Shown: piece by piece, positions 30,473-39,357 of the stretch
Layout: every line of letters begins with the position of its first letter
How positions within the stretch are numbered: position 1 is the stretch's first letter
Origin: VAXT01 sp038040395
GTDB lineage: Bacteria > Actinomycetota > Thermoleophilia > Gaiellales > Gaiellaceae
Direction of reading: 5' to 3'
DNA: 64,000 nucleotides
Assembly: GCA_038040395.1 (NCBI GenBank)
Contig: JBBPIJ010000012.1
Coordinates: 10,400 to 74,399 of the forward strand
Notes under the pieces: generated by a model
Told to the model about the DNA's origin: nothing
Seen by the model: the letters and a program-made list of their open reading frames with translations, nothing else
Databases searched by the model: none
Made by a program: the position numbers and the translations under genes

Positions 30473-31858
30473 CTATGCGCGACTAGGCTCGAACCTGAGT
30501 TTCGCCAACGTCTTGCCCGCCGGGATCCGCGTTGGGTAGCTCCTCGTGAAGCACGCGCGGCAGAACTCCTTGGCAGGCCTCGTGGTGGCGTCCTGCGCTC
30601 CCTCCAGGGAGAGGTAGGCGAGCGAGGTGGCGCCGATCTGCTCGCGCACCTCGTCGACAGTCCTCGAAGAGGCCACGAGCTGTTCCTCGTCGGCGAAGTC
30701 GATCCCGTAGAAGCAGGGTGAGACGATCGGGGGCGAGGAGATACGGACGTGGACTTCCTGGGCCCCGGCTTCGAAGAGGAGCTCGACGATCTTGCGCATC
30801 GTGTTCCCGCGGACAATCGAGTCGTCGACGAGCACGACGCGCTTGCCGGCGACCTCTGAGAGCGGATTGAACTTGAGGCGGATGCCCTGCTCGCGGAGCC
30901 CCTGGTCGGGCTCGATGAAGGTGCGCCCGACGTAGCGGTTCTTGATCAGGCCCTCGGAGAAGGGGATCCCGCTCTTGCGGGCGAAGCCGATTGCGGCCGG
31001 TGTGCCGGAGTCGGGCGCGGGCATCACGAGGTCTGCGTCGGCGCCGGCCTCCTCGGCGAGCCGCTCGCCCATCCTGACGCGGGCGGCGTGTACCTCGATG
31101 CCCGTGAGGGTCGAGTCGGGGCGCGCGAGGTAGATGAACTCGAAGAGGCAGAGAGCCCCTGCTCCTGCCTGGGGCACGGCCTGCACCGAGTGGACGCCGT
31201 TCTCGTCGATCACGACGAGCTCACCGGGAGCGACCTCGCGCTCGTGCTCTGCGCCCACGAGATCAAGCGCGCAGGTCTCGGATGCGAGGACCGGGTCGCC
31301 GTCGATCCGGCCCAGGTTGAGGGGCCTGAATCCGTGCGGATCGCGAAAGCCGATCAGCTTCTCCTCCGCCAGCGCGACGATCGTGAAGGCGCCTTCGAGT
31401 CTCCTCATTGCGCCGGCGACGGCCTCCTCGAGCGGGGCCGGGTCGTTGGCGATGAGCGCGGCGATCACCTCGGTGTCGGAGGTCGTCGCCAGGAGGGCTC
31501 CTTCCGCCATGAGCTCCTCGCGCAACGCCTCGACGTTCGTCAGGTTGCCGTTGTGGCCGAGGGTCACCGTCCGGGCCTTGCCGTGCTGGACGATCGGCTG
31601 TGCGTTCGTCCAGTGCGTCGAGCCGGTCGTGGAGTAGCGCGTATGGCCGATCGCGACCTCGCCCTGAAGACCGCTCAGGTTCTGCTCGTTGAAGACCTGG
31701 GCGACGAGGCCCATGTCCCGCAGGACTGTGAGACGTCCGCGATCGGAGACGGCGATGCCGGCAGATTCCTGCCCGCGGTGCTGAAGCGCGAAGAGGCCGA
31801 AGAAGGCGACGCGCGCGACGTCGCGGTCCGGTGCACGAATGCCGAAGACCCCACACAT
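30473..31858 (-). CDS. purF: Amidophosphoribosyltransferase
   Basis: 461 residues, first committed step of purine synthesis (PRPP to phosphoribosylamine). The glutaminase Cys is residue 2 (MCGVFGI), so no propeptide is needed. The PRPP loop is VVLVDDSIVRGNTMR. Cysteines matching the B. subtilis-type 4Fe-4S ligands are seen in ALCLFEFIY, SPCFYGID and FCRACFTRSYP, suggesting an iron-sulfur enzyme. The ATG abuts the purL stop, so the two are one operon. Confidence 0.97.
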   Translation of the reverse strand: MCGVFGIRAPDRDVARVAFFGLFALQHRGQESAGIAVSDRGRLTVLRDMGLVAQVFNEQNLSGLQGEVAIGHTRYSTTGSTHWTNAQPIVQHGKARTVTLGHNGNLTNVEALREELMAEGALLATTSDTEVIAALIANDPAPLEEAVAGAMRRLEGAFTIVALAEEKLIGFRDPHGFRPLNLGRIDGDPVLASETCALDLVGAEHEREVAPGELVVIDENGVHSVQAVPQAGAGALCLFEFIYLARPDSTLTGIEVHAARVRMGERLAEEAGADADLVMPAPDSGTPAAIGFARKSGIPFSEGLIKNRYVGRTFIEPDQGLREQGIRLKFNPLSEVAGKRVVLVDDSIVRGNTMRKIVELLFEAGAQEVHVRISSPPIVSPCFYGIDFADEEQLVASSRTVDEVREQIGATSLAYLSLEGAQDATTRPAKEFCRACFTRSYPTRIPAGKTLAKLRFEPSRA

Positions 31859-34800
31859 CTAGTCAGTCATCTCCCAGGACTGCCGCAGTTGCTCGACGGG
31901 GACCCCGAGGAGACTAGCGCCGCCGACGGTGCCGAGGCGGGGAAAGTCGAGGTCCGCGCTCGACGCGAGGATCGCTTGGCCGCCGCCTTCGCCGAAAAGC
32001 GCCGTCGCGTCGTCCGGCAGATCGAGCTCGGCGCCGATCCCGCTTGCGATCGCAGCCTCGGCGAGCGCCACCGCGAGGCCTCCTTCGGCCGCATCGTGGA
32101 CGAGCGAGCATCGTGGAGCGGCCACGTACAGAGCACGGACGAGCCCGGCTTCCGCCGCGAGGTCGAGCGGCGCCGGACGGCCCGCGAGCTTGGCGTAGAG
32201 CGACTGGTACTCGGAGCCGTCGAGCGAGAGCCGCGGCTCGCCGGCGAGGTAGATCGCATCTCCTTCGCGCCAGGTGGCGGGAAGCTCGCGGACATCGGGG
32301 ACGAGGCCGACACAGCCGACGGCCGGAGTGGGGTGGATCGCGCGGCCGTCGGTCTCGTTGTAGAGGGAGACGTTTCCCGAGACGACCGGGATCCCGAGCG
32401 CCTCGCACGCGGCGGCCATCCCCTCGATCGCCTCGGCGAGCTCCCAGGCGATCTCGGGCTTCTCCGGGTTCCCGAAGTTCAGGCAGTCGGTGATGGCGAG
32501 CGGCTCGCCGCCGGCGCACGCAACGTTGCGCGCAGCTTCGAGCACGGCGAGCGCGCCGCCGGTGTTGGGATCGAGCCGGGCGATCCGGCCCGAGCCGTCG
32601 AGGCTGACTGCAAGGCCGCGGAAGGAAGGCCGAAGTCGCAGGACCGCCGCGTCGAGCCCTGGCCGGCGGACCGTGCGGGAGCCGACGAGGTGGTCGTACC
32701 GGCGGTAGACCCAGGCGCGGCTGCGGATGTTCGGCGACGCGAGCAGCTCGACCAACGCGCGGTCCGTGCTCGGGCCGACGGGAGCCGGAGCCGGCTCGGC
32801 GGTCGGCCTCGGCCGGCGTGCAACCTCGTAGCGAGGCGCTTCGTCGGTCAGGTACGCGGCGGGGATCGACCCGACCGTCTCGTCGTCGAAGAAGGCGCGC
32901 AGCTCGCCGGTGTCGGTCACCACGCCGATCGGCGAGTAATCCAGCTCCCAGCGGGCGCAGACCTCCTCGACGGCGGCTACGTTCTCCGGCCGGACGACCG
33001 CGACCATCCGCTCCTGGCTCTCCGAGATCATGATCTCCCAGGGCTCCATCTCCTCCTCCCGAAGCGGGACGCGGTCGAGCTGCACGTCGATGCCTCCGTC
33101 GCCGCCCGCCATCTCCGCGAGCGAGGATGCGAGCCCGGCGGCGCCGCAGTCCTGAAGCGATTCGACGAGGCCGCGCTCCACGAGCTCGAGGCTCGACTCG
33201 ATCAGCTTCTTGCCGGTGAAGGGATCGCCGATCTGAACCGAGGGCCGCTTGTCGGCGTCCTCCTCGCCGAGCTCCTGGCTCGCGAGCACGCTCGCGCCAC
33301 CGATGCCGTCTCGGCCGGTCGTCGCGCCGTAGAGGAACACGACATTGCCGGTGCCGCGAGCCTTCGCCTTAAGGACGCGCTCGGTGGGAAGGAGTCCGAC
33401 GCACATCGCGTTCACGAGGCAGTTGCCCGCGTAGGCGGGGTCGAAGACCGTGTCGCCGCCGACCGTAGGCACTCCGACGCAGTTATGCGTGATCAGGCCG
33501 CCAGTTGTGGCGAAGAGATGGCTACCGGGTACTTCCAGGTCGTAGACATCGGTTAGTCCCTCGACCGCCTCAATGCTTGCAATGGCGACGCCAGCGAATG
33601 ATCCGTACCGCCGAGCACGTTGACGTGCGAACGGCGAGGCTCTCGTCTGCTCGTTTGTGACGAAGATCCGTTCCGCGTCATCGAGCGAGAATAGGTCCGC
33701 GGCCTCCCTAATCGCCTCGTGGGAAGAGAATTCAAGCTGGAAGGCCTTTCGGTTGCGGACGCGTCGTCCAGCAATACCCGAGATCCGCTCGGGTCTCTGG
33801 TAGCAGGAAGGGAAGATTCCGACGCTCTGAAGCAGGAGAAGGATTTGTTCATGAAGTTCCCGGCTGATCGTCGAGTGGCTGATCCTGACGGCGCTGCCGC
33901 CTCTCGGGAAACCGAATGATCCGTCTCCTCTGAAGATTCCTTTGAGCACTTCTCTTTGCAGCCGGGCCGGACCTTGCATGAACTGGGACGGAATTCGCTT
34001 CTCAGACGAGCGTCGCCCTGTTCGAAGCACGTCAACAAACAGGCGACCGAGAAGGCGAGATGAAACAGTGATAGCGATGGTCGAGCGCCGTTCCTCGACG
34101 GAGTATCTGAGGCCGAGCCTGCGCAGTATTCGAGAGACGTCCTCCACATACTCCCTGTCGCGGTCATTCCGGCCGAACGTCCAAATGATCTTGAACGTCG
34201 ATCCGTTTCGCGAGCAGCATCCTTCAGCGAGGTAGTAGCCGATAAGCCGAGCCGTGTCGGCATTGACCGGAATCGTTGCGGGGACCTGTGTTGACCTGGG
34301 GGAGTTGAGTCGGAGTCGGAGAGCCTGACGACGAACACCGGCCAGCTCCTCAAGTTCTCGATAGATCGCTCGGGGCAGTTCTCGGCGTCGGAGCCAATAG
34401 TGCCGCCGATCGGCCCGCGGCATGAGCTTGCGCAAGGCGACTCGGAGCTCTCTCGTGGGCTCCCACTCGCTGGGGAAAACAACTACTGCCGCCGGGTCCT
34501 CGACGACTTCGATGAGATCGAACTCGCTGACGTCTACCGGACTAGGAAGCGCCGCGATCAGCGGGAGTTCGTCACCGAGCTTTAGCTCGCTTGCGCCGCG
34601 CTCGACGAGTTTGTTTCCCTCGACAACGATCATCGGGTGATCGCGTGTAACGGTCACTGATCGTCCCAGTTGCGTGCGAATGCGCAATAGCGACGCACTC
34701 CGACGCTTGAAAATCTTCGAAACGCTTCTCCAGACAGCCTGCTGCGCGGCCGGGTCGTACGAAAGGACTTCGAATGGAGGATCGGGAGTCGCCGTCCATT

Positions 34801-35419
34801 CCGCGGCACCTGGGCCCGGACCCCGTTCGAGAGCCAGTGCTCCGATGCTTTGCATCCGCGTCTTTCCGCTGTTGCGAACGAGGATGTGCTCGCTTGCTGC
34901 GAGGCAGTTGCCGTAGTGGCCGATTCCGGCGACCGCGCGTTCGAACATCCAGCCGGGCTCGCCGAAGCGGAGGCCGTCGAGCAGTGCGACCGGGCGCGCG
35001 CCCATGGCGATGATGTCCCTCAGGATCCCGCCGACTCCGGTCGCTGCGCCCTGGAACGGCTCGACGGCCGACGGGTGGTTGTGGCTCTCGACCTTGAATG
35101 CGACAGCCTCGCCGCCGCCCAGGTCGATGACGCCTGCGTTTTCGCCCGGCCCCTGGAGGACGCGCGGCGAGTCGGTCGGGAAGCGCTTCAGGAGAAGCGC
35201 CGAGTGCTTGTACGCGCAATGCTCCGACCAGAGGAGCGAGAAGACGGCGAGCTCGAAGTGGTTCGGCTCGCGGTCGAGCAGTTCGCAGATTCGGTCGAGC
35301 TCCCCGTCCGTGAGGCCGAGCGCGCGGTGGAGCGGCTGTTCTGCGACCCGCGTCAGGAATCCGAGTCTAGCTGCGCCGTTGGATGGGGTGCCGTCCCCCG
35401 GAACCATCGACCGCGGCAT
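31859..35419 (-). CDS. purL: FGAM synthase large subunit PurL, intein-containing precursor
   Basis: 1186-residue precursor, 711 residues after splicing, matching the small PurL used with PurS and PurQ (both encoded at 56.3-57.3 kb). It converts FGAR to FGAM with ATP and glutamine-derived ammonia. Extein motifs: LLWSEHCAYKHS, the ATP-site ESHNHPSAVEPFQGAATGVGG, GHYGN/CVGVPTVGGDT where the intein sits, DCGAAGLASSLAEMAGGDGG and the C-terminal domain DCLNFGNPEKPE. Start is ATG 35419 or ATG 35407; both fall within the repeat element copy B and lack a clear ribosome site. It is followed directly by purF. Confidence 0.95.
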   Translation of the reverse strand: MPRSMVPGDGTPSNGAARLGFLTRVAEQPLHRALGLTDGELDRICELLDREPNHFELAVFSLLWSEHCAYKHSALLLKRFPTDSPRVLQGPGENAGVIDLGGGEAVAFKVESHNHPSAVEPFQGAATGVGGILRDIIAMGARPVALLDGLRFGEPGWMFERAVAGIGHYGNCLAASEHILVRNSGKTRMQSIGALALERGPGPGAAEWTATPDPPFEVLSYDPAAQQAVWRSVSKIFKRRSASLLRIRTQLGRSVTVTRDHPMIVVEGNKLVERGASELKLGDELPLIAALPSPVDVSEFDLIEVVEDPAAVVVFPSEWEPTRELRVALRKLMPRADRRHYWLRRRELPRAIYRELEELAGVRRQALRLRLNSPRSTQVPATIPVNADTARLIGYYLAEGCCSRNGSTFKIIWTFGRNDRDREYVEDVSRILRRLGLRYSVEERRSTIAITVSSRLLGRLFVDVLRTGRRSSEKRIPSQFMQGPARLQREVLKGIFRGDGSFGFPRGGSAVRISHSTISRELHEQILLLLQSVGIFPSCYQRPERISGIAGRRVRNRKAFQLEFSSHEAIREAADLFSLDDAERIFVTNEQTRASPFARQRARRYGSFAGVAIASIEAVEGLTDVYDLEVPGSHLFATTGGLITHNCVGVPTVGGDTVFDPAYAGNCLVNAMCVGLLPTERVLKAKARGTGNVVFLYGATTGRDGIGGASVLASQELGEEDADKRPSVQIGDPFTGKKLIESSLELVERGLVESLQDCGAAGLASSLAEMAGGDGGIDVQLDRVPLREEEMEPWEIMISESQERMVAVVRPENVAAVEEVCARWELDYSPIGVVTDTGELRAFFDDETVGSIPAAYLTDEAPRYEVARRPRPTAEPAPAPVGPSTDRALVELLASPNIRSRAWVYRRYDHLVGSRTVRRPGLDAAVLRLRPSFRGLAVSLDGSGRIARLDPNTGGALAVLEAARNVACAGGEPLAITDCLNFGNPEKPEIAWELAEAIEGMAAACEALGIPVVSGNVSLYNETDGRAIHPTPAVGCVGLVPDVRELPATWREGDAIYLAGEPRLSLDGSEYQSLYAKLAGRPAPLDLAAEAGLVRALYVAAPRCSLVHDAAEGGLAVALAEAAIASGIGAELDLPDDATALFGEGGGQAILASSADLDFPRLGTVGGASLLGVPVEQLRQSWEMTD
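33482..34906 (-). other. PurL intein with LAGLIDADG homing endonuclease (475 residues)
   Basis: In-frame insertion at precursor residues 172-646, between GHYGN and CVGVPTVGG. Splicing elements are complete: N-terminal Cys1 (CLAASEHILV), block B TVTRDH (Thr87, His90), block F VYDLEVPGSHLFAT, and terminal His474-Asn475 followed by extein Cys+1. The endonuclease part carries two LAGLIDADG helices, LIGYYLAEGC (221-230) and LKGIFRGDGSF (321-331), each ending in an acidic residue, so it may be an active homing nuclease. The DNA looks less GC-rich than the flanking purL sequence, suggesting recent arrival. Confidence 0.95.
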
Positions 35420-35516
35420 GGGCGAGCCCGTCGAAGAGTCGTTCCTCGGGAGGCGTGCTTTCAGTCGCGGAAAGTGCGGAGCACTTTCCGCGAGTCCCGG
35501 GCCCGTGGCCCGGGAC
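35403..35516 (+). repeat. Two-hairpin leader-like repeat element, copy B
   Basis: Plus-strand order: tail beginning near ATCGACCGCGGCATGGGCG, hairpin 1 (TCGCGGAAAGTGC 35465-35477 with 35481-35493, loop GGA, 13 perfect pairs), hairpin 2 (GTCCCGGGCC 35494-35503 with 35507-35516, loop CGT, 10 perfect pairs). The EamA gene starts 21 bases after hairpin 2. The tail overlaps the 5' end of divergent purL. Confidence 0.85.
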
Positions 35517-35537
35517 CTAGCTAGGTAGCCTGCCTAG

Positions 35538-36440
35538 ATGCGCGGCTATGTTCCCTTGCTGCTCCTGCTTGCGGCGATCTGGGGCGCGTCGTTCATGTTC
35601 ATCAAGATCGCCGTCGACGAGCTCGCGCCGACGACGACGATGGCGCTCCGGCTCGTCCTCTCAGCAATCCCGTTGCTGGCGATCGTCGTCCTCAAGCACG
35701 GGCTGAGGCCGGCTCTCAGCGAGATGCGAGTGATCACGCGCGCCGCGATGTTCCTCGGGATTATCAGCACGGCGCTTCCATTCACGCTCATCGCCTGGGG
35801 GGAAACGAAGATCGATTCCGGCGTTGCGGCGATCGGTAACGCCTCGATGCCCATCTTCGTCGCGATCCTCGCGATCAAATTCCGATCTAGCGAGCGCGCG
35901 ACGGGCTCCCGCCTCGTCGGGGTCATGCTCGGTCTGCTGGGCGTGGCCGTCCTGACCGGAATCAATCCGAAGGGAGGATGGGCGGGAGTCGCAGGGACGC
36001 TCGCTGTCGTGCTCGCGTCGATCTCGTATGCGGTCGCCACGCTCTACACGCAAGGCCTGCTCGACGACGTCCACAACGACGTGCTCGCCGCGACCTCGGT
36101 TACCTGGGGCGCCGTCTTCCTTACCCCGCTGGGCGCCGTCCAGGCGCCGTCGCACTTCCCGAGCTGGGGAGTGATCGCATCGGTGCTCGCGCTCGCGCTG
36201 CTCGGCACGGTCGCCGGGCAGCTCATCTATTTCCGCATGATCTACCGCTACGGCTCCGCCCGCTCGAGCCTGGTCGTCTACCTGCTGCCGGTGACCGCGC
36301 TCTTCTACGGCGCCCTGCTGCTCGACGAGCCGATCACGGTTTCTGCGATCGTCGGGCTCGTGCTCATCCTCACCGGCACGGCGCTCGGCTCGGGCGTGCT
36401 GCGCCTGCCGCGCCGGGCGGCCGTCCCAGTCTCGCCGTGA
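35538..36440 (+). CDS. EamA/DMT-family transporter
   Basis: 300 residues with ten predicted membrane helices in two EamA repeats, starting LLLLLAAIWGASFMFIKIAVDEL and ending in IVGLVLILTGTALG. Members export small metabolites or amino acids; the substrate here cannot be told. ATG 35538 lies 21 bases after the two-hairpin element. Its TGA overlaps the GTG of the next gene (GTGA), so the acetyltransferase is co-expressed. Confidence 0.92.
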   Translation: MRGYVPLLLLLAAIWGASFMFIKIAVDELAPTTTMALRLVLSAIPLLAIVVLKHGLRPALSEMRVITRAAMFLGIISTALPFTLIAWGETKIDSGVAAIGNASMPIFVAILAIKFRSSERATGSRLVGVMLGLLGVAVLTGINPKGGWAGVAGTLAVVLASISYAVATLYTQGLLDDVHNDVLAATSVTWGAVFLTPLGAVQAPSHFPSWGVIASVLALALLGTVAGQLIYFRMIYRYGSARSSLVVYLLPVTALFYGALLLDEPITVSAIVGLVLILTGTALGSGVLRLPRRAAVPVSP

Positions 36441-36973
36441 GCAAGACGATCCCGGGGGACGGCTTCCGACTGCGCCGGGCTACCGCGGACGACGTCGAGT
36501 TCGTACTCGAGCTCGCGTCGCACGACGACGTCGACCCGTACCTCCGCGCGGTCCGACCCGGACGCGAGGCCCTTCTGGAAGAGATCGAGCTGTCGCTCGC
36601 CGAACCGACCAAATCGGGCCGCTTCGTGATCGAAGTCGAGGAGGAGAAAAAGTGGCGCCGCGCGGGCGTAATGGGCTTCGACCTCGCCAACGAGCGCAGC
36701 CGGATCGCCAACCTCGGCGGGCTCGCCGTGCACCCGGACTTCAGGGGGCGGCGCCTCGCCGACGACGCGGCGCGCCTGCTCCAGCGCCATCTCCTCGTCG
36801 ACCTGGACTACCACCGGCTCCAGCTCGAGATCTACGGGTTCAACCAGCGGGCGATTCAGCACGCCGAGCGGTCAGGCTTCGTGCTCGAGGGCGTCAAGCG
36901 GAAGGCCTACTGGCGGCACGGAGAGTGGGTCGACGGCGTGCTCTTCGGCCTGGTCCGCGAAGATCTCGGCTGA
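36437..36973 (+). CDS. GNAT-family N-acetyltransferase
   Basis: 178 residues from GTG 36437. RimJ/RimL-like GNAT with FRLRRATADDVEFVLELA, the acetyl-CoA pyrophosphate loop in VHPDFRGRRLADDAARLLQRHL and the C-terminal EIYGFNQRAIQHAERSGFV. The acceptor is unknown. The GTGA overlap with the EamA transporter gene suggests linked roles, for example modification and export of a small molecule (inference). Confidence 0.9.
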   Translation: MSKTIPGDGFRLRRATADDVEFVLELASHDDVDPYLRAVRPGREALLEEIELSLAEPTKSGRFVIEVEEEKKWRRAGVMGFDLANERSRIANLGGLAVHPDFRGRRLADDAARLLQRHLLVDLDYHRLQLEIYGFNQRAIQHAERSGFVLEGVKRKAYWRHGEWVDGVLFGLVREDLG

Positions 36974-36992
36974 TGGGGTCAATCCACACTTG

Positions 36993-37946
36993 ATGGACCC
37001 GCGCGCACGCGCTACTCGATCCTGGCCCTGGCCCTGGCTCGCCGCGGTGCTGTGCCTCGGGCTGGCCATCTTCGTGGTGTTATGGGCGTTTCTCGGCGGC
37101 CCGGACACGAAGACCGTGCCCGGAGTGATCGGCTTTACGCAGGAAGCGGCCCGGGCGAAGCTGAGCGACGCGGGCTTCTCGAAAGTAGACACCGTCTACC
37201 GGTCGAGCGACAGTCCGGACGGGACGGTCGTCGATCAGAAACCCGAGAGCGGTGCCAACCTGTCGGGGGGCTCGCGCGTCGGTCTCACGATCTCGACCGG
37301 CAAGGCCGAGGTCGTCGTGCCCATGCTGGTGGGGCTGACCGCAGTCGGCGCCGACCGGTTGCTGAAGACCGTCAAGTTGAGACCGGTGCCGCACCTCGTG
37401 CCGTCCGACAAGCGCGCCGGGACAGTCCTCGCCCAGAATCCCGCGGCGGGCTCGCGCCTCGCCAGGCGGGCACAGGTCTTCTTCGACGTCTCGAAGGGGC
37501 CGAGTCTCGTTACGGTGCCGTCCGTCCGCGGGCTCGACGAGGCCAGGGCCAGCCGCCGCATCGCTGCCGCGGGCCTCGTTCCGCAGGTGCGCCGAGTTCC
37601 GTCGTCCCAGCCGGTCGCCCGCGTCGTCGCGCAGGAGCCCCCGCAGGGTGGGAAGGTGAAACCGCGGACGAAGGTTTTCCTGAACGTGTCGCGCGGCCTC
37701 GGCCTGGTCAGCGTGCCGGCCGTCCGTGGCCTTCAGCGCAGGGAGGCGATCGCCAAGCTCAGGTTGGTCGGCCTCGTCCCGGTGGTCGTTGGCGTCGCGT
37801 CCAAGGAGCCGAAGGGACGCGTCCTGGCGCAGGACCCAAAGCGGGGGAAGAACGTGCAAGCCGGGGCGGAAGTGCGAATCAACGTCTCAACCGGCCCGCC
37901 TCCGGGCGCGACGGGGTCGCGGCCGCCACCGCCGCCGCCGCAGTAA
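36993..37946 (+). CDS. Membrane-anchored protein with four PASTA repeats
   Basis: 317 residues. A short cytoplasmic N-terminus (MDPRARATRSW), one transmembrane helix (WLAAVLCLGLAIFVVLWAFL), then four PASTA modules beginning KTVPGVIGFTQEAARAKL, VVVPMLVGLTAVGADRLL, VTVPSVRGLDEARASRRI and VSVPAVRGLQRREAIAKL, and a proline-rich tail. PASTA domains bind peptidoglycan fragments in Ser/Thr kinases and PBPs, but no kinase or transpeptidase domain is present. Start ATG 36993 is favoured over the adjacent TTG 36990. Confidence 0.88.
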   Translation: MDPRARATRSWPWPWLAAVLCLGLAIFVVLWAFLGGPDTKTVPGVIGFTQEAARAKLSDAGFSKVDTVYRSSDSPDGTVVDQKPESGANLSGGSRVGLTISTGKAEVVVPMLVGLTAVGADRLLKTVKLRPVPHLVPSDKRAGTVLAQNPAAGSRLARRAQVFFDVSKGPSLVTVPSVRGLDEARASRRIAAAGLVPQVRRVPSSQPVARVVAQEPPQGGKVKPRTKVFLNVSRGLGLVSVPAVRGLQRREAIAKLRLVGLVPVVVGVASKEPKGRVLAQDPKRGKNVQAGAEVRINVSTGPPPGATGSRPPPPPPQ

Positions 37947-37980
37947 ACGGGCGACTGTTCGCTCGCCCGAAGGAGCCGAG

Positions 37981-38940
37981 GTGCCGGAGCCGTACCCTCA
38001 AACCGAGCCCAACGACGACGGGCTGCTCGACGTGGGCGACGGCAACCTCGCCCATTGGGAGGTCTCCGGCAATCCGGACGGGAAGCCTGCGCTGGTCGTG
38101 CACGGCGGCCCCGGGAGCGGTTCCGGGGCCGGCAACCGCAGGTTCTTCGATCCGGAGCGGTACCGGGTCATCCTGTTCGACCAGCGCGGTTGCGGGCGCA
38201 GCACGCCGCACGCGAGCGATCCCGCCACCGACATGACCGTGAACACAACCCACCATCTAATCGCCGACATGGAGCGGTTGCGGGAGCACCTGGGAATCGA
38301 CCGCTGGCTCCTGTACGGAGGCTCGTGGGGCTCGACGTTGATCCTCGCGTACGCAGAGCGGTATCCGCAGCGCGTGTCCGAGGTCGTGCTCCTCGGAGTG
38401 ACGACGACTCGCCGTTCGGAGGTCGACTGGCTCTATCGGGGCGTTGGTCGCTTCTTCCCGGAGGAGTGGGCCCGATTCCGAGACGGGGTCCCCGAGGCCG
38501 AGCGCGACGGCGACCTGGTCGCCGCCTACGCCCGCCTCATCGAGGATCCCGACCCGGACGTGCGGAACCAGGCGGCGGCCGACTGGCTCGCGTGGGAGGA
38601 CGCGGTCATCTCGTTGGAGCCGAAGGGGACGCCAAACGCGTACAGCTCACGGCCTCCGGCCGCCGCGCTGGCCTTCGTCCGGATCTGCACGCACTACTTC
38701 TCGCACGGAGCGTGGCTCGAGGAGGGCGAGCTTCTGCGCAATGCAGGCCGCCTGACGGGCATCCCGGCGGTGCTGATGCACGGCCGCCTCGACATGGGCT
38801 CGCCCGTCGGGATCGCCTGGAAGCTCGCTCAGGCCTGGCCCGACTCGGAGCTCGTGGTCATCGACGACTCGGGCCACACCGGTAGCGAAGCGATGAAGGA
38901 CGCGATCCTCCATACGGTCGAGAGGTTCGGACGCTCCTGA
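37981..38940 (+). CDS. pip: Proline iminopeptidase-like alpha/beta hydrolase (S33)
   Basis: 319 residues from GTG 37981, preceded by AAGGAG at good spacing. It shows the S33 pattern: oxyanion-loop HGGPGSG, DQRGCGRS, nucleophile elbow GGSWGSTL, catalytic Asp region MHGRLDMGSP, and His in SGHTGS. It is the usual length for Pip, which removes N-terminal proline from peptides. Cytoplasmic; no signal peptide. Confidence 0.92.
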   Translation: MPEPYPQTEPNDDGLLDVGDGNLAHWEVSGNPDGKPALVVHGGPGSGSGAGNRRFFDPERYRVILFDQRGCGRSTPHASDPATDMTVNTTHHLIADMERLREHLGIDRWLLYGGSWGSTLILAYAERYPQRVSEVVLLGVTTTRRSEVDWLYRGVGRFFPEEWARFRDGVPEAERDGDLVAAYARLIEDPDPDVRNQAAADWLAWEDAVISLEPKGTPNAYSSRPPAAALAFVRICTHYFSHGAWLEEGELLRNAGRLTGIPAVLMHGRLDMGSPVGIAWKLAQAWPDSELVVIDDSGHTGSEAMKDAILHTVERFGRS

Positions 38941-38974
38941 AGCCCGCGCGAGCCTCATGCGAGAAGATCTCGAC

Positions 38975-39346
38975 ATGGAGCTCATACACACCTGCTACCG
39001 AATCACGGACATCGATCGCTCGGTCGCGTTCTACGAGGCGCTCGGCTTCGAGGAGCGTGGGCGAATGCCGATCCGCGACGAGGCGATCAACGTCTTCATG
39101 GGCCTACCCGGCGACGCCGACCGGCTCGAGCTGACCTACAACTTCGACGTCGAGGCCTACGAGCTCGGCACCGGCTACGGCCACATCGCGGTCACCGTGG
39201 ACGACCTGGACGGGACACTCGAGCGCCTGGCGGGGAAGGGCATCGAGCCTGAGAAGCCTCCCTACAGCGTACGAGAAGGCGGCTCGCGCCTCTGCTTCGT
39301 CCGCGACCCGGACGGCTACCGGGTCGAGCTCATCGAGCGCGGCTAG
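38975..39346 (+). CDS. gloA: Glyoxalase I (lactoylglutathione lyase family)
   Basis: 123 residues from ATG 38975 (an upstream ATG at 38957 would add six). Two beta-alpha-beta-beta-beta modules with IHTCYRITDIDRSVAFYEALGF, LELTYNFDVEAYELGTGYGHIAV and FVRDPDGYRVELIE. The metal ligands His (MELIHT), Glu (LELTYN), His (GYGHIAV) and Glu (YRVELIE) are all present. It detoxifies methylglyoxal; the thiol cofactor in actinobacteria may be mycothiol-like rather than glutathione. Confidence 0.9.
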   Translation: MELIHTCYRITDIDRSVAFYEALGFEERGRMPIRDEAINVFMGLPGDADRLELTYNFDVEAYELGTGYGHIAVTVDDLDGTLERLAGKGIEPEKPPYSVREGGSRLCFVRDPDGYRVELIERG

Positions 39347-39357
39347 CCGGTTAGGAG

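Noticed and set aside
31088..33556. Plus-strand open frame of about 820 codons opposite purF and purL
   Set aside because: Antisense shadow of two complete purine genes with clear catalytic motifs; no start signal and no recognisable domain.
35403..35516. Conserved 36-residue peptide gene in the repeat element
   Set aside because: Differences between copies preserve base pairing rather than amino acids, and no ribosome site is present; structure explains conservation better.
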